Positions 51,076 to 61,183 of a stretch of DNA of 64,000 nt are shown piece after piece (the stretch's first letter is position 1; each line of letters opens with the position of its first letter). The DNA comes from an uncultured Methylobacillus sp. (lineage in GTDB: Bacteria > Pseudomonadota > Gammaproteobacteria > Burkholderiales > Methylophilaceae): positions 1 through 64,000 of the forward strand of contig CAMLDO010000008.1 in assembly GCA_946478865.1 (NCBI GenBank), written 5' to 3'. The position numbers and the translations under genes are program-made. The notes beneath the pieces are model-generated. The model was not told the DNA's origin and searched no databases. It saw only the letters and a list, made by a program, of their open reading frames with translations.

Positions 51076-53005
51076 CCAGAAGCGGCTCCTTGAGCGCGCC
51101 CTGCTTGAAAGCACGTGCTGCCGTCTGATAGAAGGCCACGGCTTCGTCAGCCAGCTCGGCATCCACAGGTGCAGGTGTGGCCGCGTAGGTCTGAGGATCG
51201 ATACGGAACGCTTCCACCTGCTGCCGTGGCGCCAACACTGTCAGCAATCCATTCTTGTAATAACCGAGCTGCTGATAATTGCTGATGAAGGCACGCTCGG
51301 GCATGTGATGCGCTGCCGCCTCGAAGATCGACTGACCGAAGAAATGGTCGTCCCCCTTCTTCCCTAGCAGGTCGAGCAATGTGGGCGCCACGTCGATCTG
51401 GCTCACCATGTGTGGGAATACGCCCGGTTTCAGCATGTCGGGCGCATAGAAAATCAGCGGGATGTGATAGCGATCCATCGGCAGTCGGGTCTTGCCTGCA
51501 ACGGAAGCGCAATGGTCCGCGACAATGACGAACAACGTGTCCTTGAACCAGGGCTTGCGCTTCGCCTGCTCGATGAAACGGCCGATGGCGTAATCGGTGT
51601 ATTTCACTGCCCCGCTGCGCCCGCCCGGCGACCGGATATCGATACGCCCGTCAGGATAGGTATACGGGCGGTGATTGGACGTCGTCATGATGTGTGCAAA
51701 GAAAGGCTTGCCTTTGCCTGCCGTCGCATCGAGCACCGGCAATGTGTTGTCGAACAGCACCTCGTCCGCCACGCCCCAGACGTTTTCGAACACGACAGAC
51801 TTTTCGGGGAAGTCGGTACGGTCGATCACCCGATAATCGTTGGCGCGGAAATAGGCGTTCATGTTGTCGAAGTAACCATAGCCGCCATAGAAAAAGAAAG
51901 TGGCATAGCCTTGCTGTTCCAGGAACTCGCCCACCGTAGCGAGGTGCGCATTATTCTGGCGGCGGATGATGGCTTGCCCGGGGATGGGCGGCGTGCCCAG
52001 CGAAAGCGCATCCAGGCCGCGCACGGTACGGGTCCCCGTGGCGAACATGCGCTCGAACTTCAGCCCTTCGGCAGCGATGCGATCCAGGTTGGGCGTCAAT
52101 CCCTGAGTATTGCCGTAAGCACCGAGATACCTCGCAGACAGGCTTTCCACCGAGATCAGCACGATGTTGCGCGGATGGCGCAGGAACGGCCCCATTTCTT
52201 CCGGCTCGTGCACCTCCGGCGCATTCAGGGTTTCATGCGACAACGGTTCGCGTTCGACGCCATTCGCCTGCAACAGGGCATCCGCCCGTGCCTGAGGTAT
52301 GATCTTGTAAAACCGATCGTAATCCAGCTCGTTGCGTCGCATGGCGGCCGCCAGCGTATACAACCCATTGCCCGCCAGTTCGTCGGCATATGCATTGCCG
52401 GTAACGTTCATCTGATCCACATCCGCCGCTTCCCAGGCGAAGCCAGCCAGCAACACGGCCGCAGCCAGGTATTTCAACCGCTGTTTCCATGTAGGAACGC
52501 TCGGTTTGGGATCGACACGCTTGTGCAGCAGGTACACGATCCCGCCCGCTGCCAAACCGATGGCAGCCAGGATGGGGAAGACTGGATAGGACTGCATGAT
52601 GTTGCCGACGACTTCCGTGGTATAGATGAGGTAATCGACGGCAATGAAGTTGAAACGAGTCGAGAATTCCTGCCAGAAAACGACTTCTGCGACAGCTCCG
52701 AACAGCAGCAGCGCTGTCGCCATCCAGACAAGCAGCCAGTAGAGCCCGTACCCGAGATGACGCTTTTTCCAGATGGGCGGGCTGATAGCCATGACAACCA
52801 GGATAGGCGCCATCAGATAGAGCAAGGTCGCAAAGTCGAACCATACGCCTAGCCCGAATGCATGCAAGGCTTGGCCGAACGTCATTTGCCCGGGTCCCGT
52901 CATCATCCAAAGCGCGACACGCAATAGCTGCCAGATCGTCAGGGCGATGGCCGACGTCAGCAAAATAAAAGGAGCCGCGAAAAGCTTTTCTTTTTTATCC
53001 ATCAT
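51065..53005 (-). CDS. LTA synthase-like sulfatase-fold membrane protein
   Basis: 646 residues: five membrane helices (about 12-35, 48-75, 85-110, 135-160, 180-200) and a large periplasmic alkaline-phosphatase/sulfatase-fold domain from about 280. Metal-site and nucleophile motifs are NIVLISVESLSARYLG, FATGTRTVRGLDAL (with the catalytic threonine), and VIVADHCAS. Gram-negative members such as OpgB-type enzymes transfer phosphoglycerol groups to periplasmic glucans or similar acceptors; true lipoteichoic acid is not expected here. The acceptor is unknown. It converges with queG with 11 bp overlap. Confidence 0.88.
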   Translation of the reverse strand: MMDKKEKLFAAPFILLTSAIALTIWQLLRVALWMMTGPGQMTFGQALHAFGLGVWFDFATLLYLMAPILVVMAISPPIWKKRHLGYGLYWLLVWMATALLLFGAVAEVVFWQEFSTRFNFIAVDYLIYTTEVVGNIMQSYPVFPILAAIGLAAGGIVYLLHKRVDPKPSVPTWKQRLKYLAAAVLLAGFAWEAADVDQMNVTGNAYADELAGNGLYTLAAAMRRNELDYDRFYKIIPQARADALLQANGVEREPLSHETLNAPEVHEPEEMGPFLRHPRNIVLISVESLSARYLGAYGNTQGLTPNLDRIAAEGLKFERMFATGTRTVRGLDALSLGTPPIPGQAIIRRQNNAHLATVGEFLEQQGYATFFFYGGYGYFDNMNAYFRANDYRVIDRTDFPEKSVVFENVWGVADEVLFDNTLPVLDATAGKGKPFFAHIMTTSNHRPYTYPDGRIDIRSPGGRSGAVKYTDYAIGRFIEQAKRKPWFKDTLFVIVADHCASVAGKTRLPMDRYHIPLIFYAPDMLKPGVFPHMVSQIDVAPTLLDLLGKKGDDHFFGQSIFEAAAHHMPERAFISNYQQLGYYKNGLLTVLAPRQQVEAFRIDPQTYAATPAPVDAELADEAVAFYQTAARAFKQGALKEPLLAKP

Positions 53006-53123
53006 TTCTCTTTAATATCTGCCGGTCACTATTTGCCGACAATTTCCATCCAAACCAAAATTAGTCGATGCCCCGGCCTTGATCCCCGGTATCATCACGG
53101 GAAAAATCCTATCGCGATCCCAT

Positions 53124-54455
<1,332 letters not shown>

Positions 54456-54458
54456 CGC

Positions 54459-54758
54459 TCAAACCCGGCCGCTCGCGATCGCCGGCGTCAGCATGTAGTA
54501 CATTCCGGCCCCGGCAAAACGTTCGTGCATTTGCCGGATGAGATCCTCGGCGGTTTCCCGGTCGGTCTGCACCAGAAACTGCACCCGGCGCTGCCGCCCT
54601 GTCACCTGCTCCAGCAAGCTCATGCCGGCCTGATTTTCGCCATGCCCGTACGCTTCGGTACTGCTGAACCCATGAATGCGCTCGTTTTCCAGCAGCCAGT
54701 CGACAAGCGTTTCTTCCAGCGCCGGCGGCGCGAAGAGCGTCAGCACGCAAGATTCCAT
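54459..54758 (-). CDS. DUF3240 protein of a metal-efflux operon
   Basis: 99 residues; a ferredoxin-like small protein of the PII/CutA-like DUF3240 type (CVLTLFAPPALEETLVDWLLE, RRVQFLVQTDRETAEDLIRQM). Members are found at the 3' end of heavy-metal RND operons and may sense metal or adjust the pump. It starts 3 bp after the CzcA-like stop and is the last gene of the operon. Confidence 0.85.
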   Translation of the reverse strand: MESCVLTLFAPPALEETLVDWLLENERIHGFSSTEAYGHGENQAGMSLLEQVTGRQRRVQFLVQTDRETAEDLIRQMHERFAGAGMYYMLTPAIASGRV

Positions 54759-54761
54759 GGT

Positions 54762-57700
54762 TTATTTCTCCATGCCGAAGCGGCGATATAACAGCGGCAG
54801 CAGAATCAGCGTCAGCAGCGTCGAGGAAACGAGGCCGCCGATCACGACAATCGCCAGCGGGCGCTGGATTTCCGAGCCCGGACCGGTAGCGAACAGAAGC
54901 GGCACCAACCCGAAGGCTGCGATGCTGGCCGTCATCAATACCGGGCGCAAGCGCCGCTTGGCTCCTTCCATCACGATATCGGCCAGCGGCATGCCATGCG
55001 CGGCGAGCTGGTTGAAATAGGACACCATCACCACGCCGTTCAATACCGCGATGCCCAGCAACGCGATAAAGCCCACCGAAGCCGGTACCGACAGGTATTC
55101 GCCGGACAGCCACAGGGCGAATACGCCACCGACCATTGCGAACGGGATATTGGAGAGAATCAAGGCTGACTGCCGCACCGAGCGGAACGTCGCGAACAGC
55201 AGCAGGAAAATCAGCCCGAGCGCAATCGGCACCACCACGGCGAGACGCGCCGCCGAACGCTGCTGGTTCTCGAACTGGCCGCCCCACTGGATGCTGTAGC
55301 CTTCTGGCAGCTTCAACTCCTGCGCCACACGGGCACGCGCCTCGTCCACGAAACCCACCAGATCGCGGTTACGCACGTTGGATACCACGACTACCATGCG
55401 CGCGCCCTTCTCGCGATCCACCTTGACCGGCCCCTCGACGCGCTGCAGGCGGGCGACGGCGGACAGCGGCACATTGGTCCCGTCAGGCAGCGTCAGCATG
55501 AGGCTGGAAAACTCTGCCGGCGAGGTACGCAGGCTTTCCGATCCGCGCAACAGCAATGGCGTACGGCGCTGGCCTTCCTGCACGATGCCGATCTGCTTGC
55601 CTTCGAGATGGGTACGAAGCGCGGATTCGATCTGCGTGACATCGAACCCGAGCCGCCCTGCCGCGAGACGGTCGATCTCGACGCGCAGGTACTGCACGCC
55701 GCTGTTTTGCGGCGTATAGACATCCTCCGAGCCCGGAATCGATTCCAGAATACGCACCACTTGCTGTGCCATCGCATCCAGCTGATTGAGGTCGCTGCCG
55801 AAGATCTTGACGGCAAGGTCGCCGCGCACGCCCAGGATCATTTCGTTGACGCGCATTTCGATGGGCTGGGTGAAAGCGTAGGCAAGGCCAGGCATGCCAT
55901 CCAGCACCTCGCGAACATGGTCGATGATGGCGGTCTTGTCCGGCGAACGCCATTCCGCGCGAGGCTTCAGTATCAGAAAACTGTCGGTCTGGTTGACGCC
56001 CATGGGATCGAGACCCAGTTCGTCCGAGCCTGCACGCGCCACCACTCCTTTCACCTCGGGCACCGCGGCCATCACCGCACGCTGGGCAGCGAGATCGAGT
56101 TCGGCGCTTTTTTCGAGGCTGATCGAAGGCAGCTTTTCCAGCTGCATGATGATGTCGCCCTCGTCCATCGTCGGCATGAAGGTCTTGCCGATCTGGAAAT
56201 AGGCGAAGGCAGTTGCCGCCAGCGTCATCAGCGCGAGGCCGACCACGAGGCCGGTACGGCGCATGGACCAGCGTAGCACCGGTTCATACACCTTGAGCGC
56301 CCGGCGCACTAGCCACGGCTCCTCATGACTGACCTTGCCGAGCAGGAAAGACGCCAGCACCGGAATCACCGTCAACGACAGCAACAGAGAGCCGCTCAGC
56401 GCAAATACGATGGTCAGCGCAACCGGGCCGAACAGCTTGCCTTCCAATCCCTGTAGCGTCAGCAGCGGCAGGAACACGGTGACGATGATCAGGATGCCGG
56501 AGGTCACCGGAATACTGACTTCCCGAACCGCGCGATAGATCAGGTGCAGGCGCGGCAGGCGCGACTTCTCGCCGTGCGCAAGATGCGACACGATGTTCTC
56601 GACCACCACCACCGCCGCATCGACCAGCATGCCGATGGCAATGGAAAGACCGCCCAGGCTCATGAGGTTGGCGGACATGCCGAACTGCCCCATAAGGATG
56701 AAAGTCACCAGTGCGGCCAGCGGCAAGGCCAGCGCAACGGTCAATGCGGCCCGCAGGTTACCGAGAAACAGCACCAGCAGGATCACCACCAGCACGATAG
56801 CTTCCAGCAAAGCCTTGCTGACCGTCCCCACCGCGCGCTCGACCAGACTGCCCCGGTCATAGAAGACCTCGATAGTGACGCCTTGGGGAAGCGATGGTCC
56901 GATTTCGGCAATGCGCGTACGTACGCCATTGACCACTTGCTGCGCATTGGCGCCGCGCAGGCCAAGAACCAGCCCTTCAACGGCTTCGCCCTTGCCATCG
57001 CGCGTCACGGCGCCATAGCGCGTCAGCGCCCCATGACGCACCGTGGCGATGTCATTGATGCGTACCGGCATGCCCTGCTCACTCTTGACCACGGTTCCGC
57101 GCACGTCATCCAGCGTCTGGAAGCGCCCTTCGGCGCGTACCAGAAGCGACTCCTCTCCATCGCCGAGCCGCCCGGCGCCATCATTGCGATTATTCAACTG
57201 CAACGCCTGCTCCAGCGCGTCCAGCGACACACCGCGGGCATACATGCGAGCATTGTCCGGTACGACCTCGAAGCTGCGCGCCAGCCCGCCCAGCGCATTC
57301 ACATCCGCGACGCCAGGCACGGTACGCAATTGCGGGCGAATCACCCAGTCGAGCAGGCTGCGTCGTTCTTCCAGCGTGAGATTGCCGCCTTCGACGGTGA
57401 ACATGAACATTTCGCCCAAGGGCGTCGTCATCGGCGCGATTCCGCCGCTTACATCGGCAGGCAAGCTATCCCAGATGCCGGCAAGGCGCTCCGCCACCTG
57501 CTGGCGCGCCCAGTAGATATCGGTGCCGTCAGCGAAATCGACCGTGATATCGGTCAACCCGTATTTGGCCACCGAACGCAGCATGCTCTGCTTCGGCAGG
57601 CCCAGCATTTCGACCTCGATCGGTGCGGTGATGCGCGTCTCGACTTCTTCCGGCGTCATGCCCGGCGCCTTGATGATGATCTTCACCTGCGTGGGAGATA

Positions 57701-57824
57701 CATCGGGAAAGGCGTCGATAGGCAGCTTCTTGAATGCATAGCCGCCCACGGCCACCAGCAAGGCGGCCAGCACGAGCACCAGCAAGCGCTGCGTGAGCGC
57801 AAATTGGATCAGGCGGGCCAGCAC
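54762..57824 (-). CDS. Heavy-metal RND efflux pump (CzcA/CusA family)
   Basis: 1020 residues, a typical HME-RND length; starts at a GTG that directly abuts the adaptor's TAA. Helix 1 ends at KKLPIDAFPDVSPTQV, the family hallmark. Helix 4 reads LSIAIGMLVDAAVVVVEN, with one aspartate and glutamate as in metal pumps and unlike the paired aspartates of the pump at 22760-25966. The DELGLDPMGVNQTD segment is typical of CzcA-like pumps; I do not find the three-methionine copper/silver relay of CusA with confidence, so the ion (Zn/Co/Cd/Ni or Cu/Ag) stays open. Confidence 0.9.
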   Translation of the reverse strand: MLARLIQFALTQRLLVLVLAALLVAVGGYAFKKLPIDAFPDVSPTQVKIIIKAPGMTPEEVETRITAPIEVEMLGLPKQSMLRSVAKYGLTDITVDFADGTDIYWARQQVAERLAGIWDSLPADVSGGIAPMTTPLGEMFMFTVEGGNLTLEERRSLLDWVIRPQLRTVPGVADVNALGGLARSFEVVPDNARMYARGVSLDALEQALQLNNRNDGAGRLGDGEESLLVRAEGRFQTLDDVRGTVVKSEQGMPVRINDIATVRHGALTRYGAVTRDGKGEAVEGLVLGLRGANAQQVVNGVRTRIAEIGPSLPQGVTIEVFYDRGSLVERAVGTVSKALLEAIVLVVILLVLFLGNLRAALTVALALPLAALVTFILMGQFGMSANLMSLGGLSIAIGMLVDAAVVVVENIVSHLAHGEKSRLPRLHLIYRAVREVSIPVTSGILIIVTVFLPLLTLQGLEGKLFGPVALTIVFALSGSLLLSLTVIPVLASFLLGKVSHEEPWLVRRALKVYEPVLRWSMRRTGLVVGLALMTLAATAFAYFQIGKTFMPTMDEGDIIMQLEKLPSISLEKSAELDLAAQRAVMAAVPEVKGVVARAGSDELGLDPMGVNQTDSFLILKPRAEWRSPDKTAIIDHVREVLDGMPGLAYAFTQPIEMRVNEMILGVRGDLAVKIFGSDLNQLDAMAQQVVRILESIPGSEDVYTPQNSGVQYLRVEIDRLAAGRLGFDVTQIESALRTHLEGKQIGIVQEGQRRTPLLLRGSESLRTSPAEFSSLMLTLPDGTNVPLSAVARLQRVEGPVKVDREKGARMVVVVSNVRNRDLVGFVDEARARVAQELKLPEGYSIQWGGQFENQQRSAARLAVVVPIALGLIFLLLFATFRSVRQSALILSNIPFAMVGGVFALWLSGEYLSVPASVGFIALLGIAVLNGVVMVSYFNQLAAHGMPLADIVMEGAKRRLRPVLMTASIAAFGLVPLLFATGPGSEIQRPLAIVVIGGLVSSTLLTLILLPLLYRRFGMEK

Positions 57825-58931
57825 TTAGTGATCTCCGCTCGCGCCTACCCAGGCAGCCTTGATCGCAACAGTACCGCTGACGGCGACCTTGTCGTTCGCG
57901 CCTATACTGCCCGCAATGACCGTTTTGTCGGCCTGTTCGGATAGCACCGTCACCTTTTGCGGGATAAAACCCTTGGCATCCTGGACGAACACATAGCTGT
58001 CCGGTCCGTTACGCACGACCGCATTGCGCGGTACAGTGAACTGCTTGCCATCGGCCTGGCCGCCAGTCAGCAGTTCCGCCTCGACGAACTGCCCGGGCGA
58101 AAGGCGCTCGGCGTTGCGCTGGATTTCCGCACGGATATGCATGGTCTGGTCGTTCTTGTTGATGTTGCGGATGACGGCGATGATGCGGCCTTCGGCTTCA
58201 TATCGCGGAATACGTACCGTCATGCCTTTTTTCACACTGGCAAAGGTTTCGACCGGAGCATGGATTTCCAGCCACAGCGGGCTGAGATGGCCGACCCGGA
58301 ACAATGGCGTCATCGCATCGATGCGCTGGCCTGCCGTCACCATGGATTCCAGTACTTCCCCGGAGATCGGAGCGCTGATCGTGAGACCGCTGCTGAACTC
58401 CTGACGGCTTTCCAGTCGTGCGATAGCGCTGTCACCCATGCCCGCCATGCGCAATGCCTGGCGACGCTGGGATAAGACGGCGGAAAGTTCCTCATGACCG
58501 GCCTTGGCTTCCAGATAGCGGCGCTCCGCGATGATGCCCTCCTTGAACAACTCGGCATCGCGCTCGGCCTTGCTCCTTGCCAGGCGTGCCTGCGTCAGCG
58601 CCTGCAGATAGTCGCGCTGCAGCTCCACCAGATCAGGACTGCTGACATGAGCCAATGCCTGCCCTTTCTTCACCGATTGCCCCGGTGCAACAAGCACGGC
58701 ATCTACCAGCCCCGGCTGAGGAGCACTGACCACACGCTCCTGCCCCACGGGCACGACGATTTCGCCCGGCATGCGATGGCTGCTGATGCCGCTCGCCATG
58801 CCGACCGGTGCAACGGCAATACCCAGGCTGCGCTGCTGGGCAGTCGTCATCGGGATGAGTTCGGCAGCCTGTGCGGAAGCCGCGGCCACCCCCCATAAAA
58901 CGGCAAACCAGTATTTTTTTATGTGATTCAA
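57825..58931 (-). CDS. Heavy-metal RND adaptor (CzcB/CusB family)
   Basis: 368 residues from a TTG at 58931 that overlaps the upstream stop as TTGA and has AGGAG seven bases before it; the longer in-frame start runs back into the neighbouring gene. A signal peptide (MNHIKKYWFAVLWGVAAASAQAA) is followed by lipoyl halves (QPGLVDAVLVAPGQSVKKGQ; LTISAPISGEVLESM), a helical hairpin between them, and beta-barrel domains (ASVKKGMTVRIPRYEAEGR). It links the CzcA-like pump to the outer-membrane channel. Confidence 0.92.
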   Translation of the reverse strand: MNHIKKYWFAVLWGVAAASAQAAELIPMTTAQQRSLGIAVAPVGMASGISSHRMPGEIVVPVGQERVVSAPQPGLVDAVLVAPGQSVKKGQALAHVSSPDLVELQRDYLQALTQARLARSKAERDAELFKEGIIAERRYLEAKAGHEELSAVLSQRRQALRMAGMGDSAIARLESRQEFSSGLTISAPISGEVLESMVTAGQRIDAMTPLFRVGHLSPLWLEIHAPVETFASVKKGMTVRIPRYEAEGRIIAVIRNINKNDQTMHIRAEIQRNAERLSPGQFVEAELLTGGQADGKQFTVPRNAVVRNGPDSYVFVQDAKGFIPQKVTVLSEQADKTVIAGSIGANDKVAVSGTVAIKAAWVGASGDH

Positions 58932-60193
58932 GGCAAGACTCCTGCAGCCTGGTTGTAGCGGGCAATATCCCATTGGAGTTGTATCTGGCGGGTGCGCAAT
59001 GCGCGCTCGGCTTCGAAGGCCGATGTCTGGACGCGCAGCAGATGCACGAGATCGGTTTCGCCGAGAGAGAACGCCTTGCGGGCGAGGCGCAGATTGTCCT
59101 GTGCAAGACGGTTCTGCTCATCGACAAGAATCATTTCCTGGCGCGTCACCTCGAGATTGTGCTCTGCCTCGTGCATGGCCGTCAGCAGTTCCAGACGGCG
59201 CTGTTCGTGCTCCGTCATCGCTTGCGCCAACTCCATCTCAGCGCGGGCCAGCAAGGGCGCGCTGCGGACTTCGGCATCCAATGGGATACGCACGGCGACA
59301 CCGACGCTGCTGTCGTAAGCATCATCGAAGGCACCGCGCTCATGGCGGGCGTTCAACATCAACTGGGGATTTTCGCGACGCTCGACTTGCGTCAGGTTGC
59401 GTTCTTCCTGCGCCAGCGCGATGCGGCGCGCGGAAGGCGCGAGCAGCGGATGGCTGTCATCGGCTTGCACCTCGCGGGCCAGCAGTTCCTTCGCATTGGC
59501 TGGAATTTGCTTGAGTCCCGTCAGCATCCAGTAACGATGTTCAGCATGCCGCAGCTCAGCCTCTGCCCGCAGCTGCGCCGCCTGCGCCTGCAAGGTCTCG
59601 TTTCTGGCCAGCATCACATCGGTTTTCGCCAACTCGCCGGCCTGCTGGCGGCGCTCCACGTCCTGCTCCAGCGCATGTGCGGTTTCCGCACGTCGCGTCG
59701 CGAGATCGACGGCGTTGTTGTTCATTGCTACATCCCAATAGGCGTCGCGCAAACGACCGGCCGTTTCCAGCAACAAGCCGGTACGGCCCGCGTCCAGCCC
59801 GCTGCGTGCCTCGCGGGCCACGGCTTCACGAGCGGCCTTCTGGCCCGGCAGCCAGACCGGGATTTCCACGGCTGCGCCCCATTCACGCAAATTACGGCCG
59901 CTGCCGATGATGTCGCTCTGGTGGTTGAAGTTGACGGCAGGCGCCGCCGGCAGCATGGCCGAGGCATGCTTGTCGCGAGCCTCGACGTTGGTAATGCCGG
60001 CCTTGAGCATGGGTTGCCGGGGATTGCGCTCGAAAGCACTTTGCAGGACGGCGCCCAGAGTCAGGCTGCTATCGGGATGCAGGCGTTCGAGCTCTTCTTC
60101 CGCATGGACGAACAGCGGCCAAGCGCATGCAAGCGCCAGCAGCGAAGCGCATGCGCCACGCAGCGGAAGAATGCCGAAAGGATGAAGTGTCAT
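58928..60193 (-). CDS. Outer-membrane channel of the heavy-metal efflux system (CzcC family)
   Basis: 421 residues from the ATG at 60193 (a GTG 9 bp earlier is possible). Signal peptide to about residue 30, then the two outer-membrane-efflux repeats with long Gln/Ala/Glu/Arg-rich helices (ARNETLQAQAAQLRAEAEL; AQAMTEHEQRRLELL). It is first in the czcC-czcB-czcA-DUF3240 operon. There is no metal-responsive regulator gene in the window; an inverted repeat 24 bp upstream may be the operator. Confidence 0.9.
   Translation of the reverse strand: MTLHPFGILPLRGACASLLALACAWPLFVHAEEELERLHPDSSLTLGAVLQSAFERNPRQPMLKAGITNVEARDKHASAMLPAAPAVNFNHQSDIIGSGRNLREWGAAVEIPVWLPGQKAAREAVAREARSGLDAGRTGLLLETAGRLRDAYWDVAMNNNAVDLATRRAETAHALEQDVERRQQAGELAKTDVMLARNETLQAQAAQLRAEAELRHAEHRYWMLTGLKQIPANAKELLAREVQADDSHPLLAPSARRIALAQEERNLTQVERRENPQLMLNARHERGAFDDAYDSSVGVAVRIPLDAEVRSAPLLARAEMELAQAMTEHEQRRLELLTAMHEAEHNLEVTRQEMILVDEQNRLAQDNLRLARKAFSLGETDLVHLLRVQTSAFEAERALRTRQIQLQWDIARYNQAAGVLP
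58939..58943 (-). promoter_or_regulatory. AGGAG ribosome-binding site for a TTG start
   Basis: On the minus strand AGGAG is followed after 7 bases by TTG (58931-58929), whose last bases are also the stop of the preceding gene (TTGA). This fixes the czcB-like start at a non-ATG codon. Confidence 0.7.
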
Positions 60194-60217
60194 GGCGCGC
60201 ACTGTATCCGGCGAAGC

Positions 60218-60232
60218 TTAAGAATCTCTTAA
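60218..60232. promoter_or_regulatory. 6-3-6 inverted repeat upstream of the metal-efflux operon
   Basis: TTAAGA (60218-60223) and TCTTAA (60227-60232) are exact reverse complements 3 bp apart, 24 bp upstream of the czcC-like start. Its place and AT content fit an operator or a -10 region overlap. The regulator is not in the window. Confidence 0.4.
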
Positions 60233-60256
60233 TCCCGCGCCGTCAGTGCGCCGAGG

Positions 60257-61180
60257 TTATTTGGTCAACTGACCGGCAGCCAGCATGGCGGCTCCGATAA
60301 TGCCAGCCTGGTCGTCCAGCGTGCTGATGGAAATCGAGACACGACCGCGCAGCGCGGGTATGAGGTCGGCATCCAGCCGCCGCTCGAAGGCCTCGCGCAT
60401 GAGCGGCCATGCGAGGCTCATGCCGCCGCCAACGACCACCTGCCCGACATCCACCACCTTGAGGATATGCGCCAGCGCCTGTGCCAGCCGCTCTCCGGCT
60501 TCGGCATACGCGGCCTTTGCATGCGCGTCGCCGGCGAAAGCGCGTTGCGCGACGGCCTGGGCATCCAGCGATTCACCGGATGCCTCCTGATAACTTAGAG
60601 CAACCCCGGTGGCGGAAGAGTAGCGTTCCATGCAGCCGTGATTGCCGCAGCCACAGAGCCGACCACCCGGCTCGACGATGATATGGCCCACTTCCATTGC
60701 CACACCGTGCTCGCCGGGAAAAGGCTGCCCGCGATGGATGAGTCCGCCGCCTACTCCGGTACCGAGGCCAATATAAATCAACCCGGGAATTTTGAGACCC
60801 GCCAGCGAATATTCGCCATAGGCAGCCGCCAGCGCGTCATTCTCGACGATTACCGGCAGACCAAGACTGTTGCGCAACGGAGTGACCAGATCGATATCAC
60901 GCAATCCGGGCAGATTGGGCGACTGCGAGATGCAGCCGGTGTCGGGATCGATGAAGCCGGGAAAGCCGATGCCGATCCCGCGGACTTCCGGATATTTTTC
61001 AATCGTATCCCGCAAGGCTCCGATCAGAGAAGCATGAATCTCGGGAAGCGACACTTCGGGCGGATTTTCGCGGCACATACGCGAGTAATCGGCATGCACA
61101 CGCTGTTCAGCGATTACACGCTGGCCTTCCACCACGCCGATGCGCAGATTGGTGCCGCCTACGTCCACGCCGATCAGCAT
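60257..61180 (-). CDS. ROK-family sugar kinase (glucokinase/fructokinase-like)
   Basis: 307 residues. ATP loop IGVDVGGTNLRIGVV at the N-terminus, sugar-binding NDALAAAYGEY near 115 with catalytic Asp, GLGTGVGGG near 138, and the ROK zinc motif CGCGNHGCMERY (about residues 177-188) with its partner histidine in EVGHI. It has no DNA-binding domain, so it is a kinase and not a repressor. It lies 3 bp after the GH57 glucanotransferase-like gene and probably phosphorylates the glucose released by it. Confidence 0.92.
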   Translation of the reverse strand: MLIGVDVGGTNLRIGVVEGQRVIAEQRVHADYSRMCRENPPEVSLPEIHASLIGALRDTIEKYPEVRGIGIGFPGFIDPDTGCISQSPNLPGLRDIDLVTPLRNSLGLPVIVENDALAAAYGEYSLAGLKIPGLIYIGLGTGVGGGLIHRGQPFPGEHGVAMEVGHIIVEPGGRLCGCGNHGCMERYSSATGVALSYQEASGESLDAQAVAQRAFAGDAHAKAAYAEAGERLAQALAHILKVVDVGQVVVGGGMSLAWPLMREAFERRLDADLIPALRGRVSISISTLDDQAGIIGAAMLAAGQLTK

Positions 61181-61183
61181 CGT

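Noticed and set aside
51410..52852. 480-codon plus-strand frame opposite the LTA-synthase-like gene
   Set aside because: No motif or ribosome-binding site; the opposite strand has a full catalytic domain.
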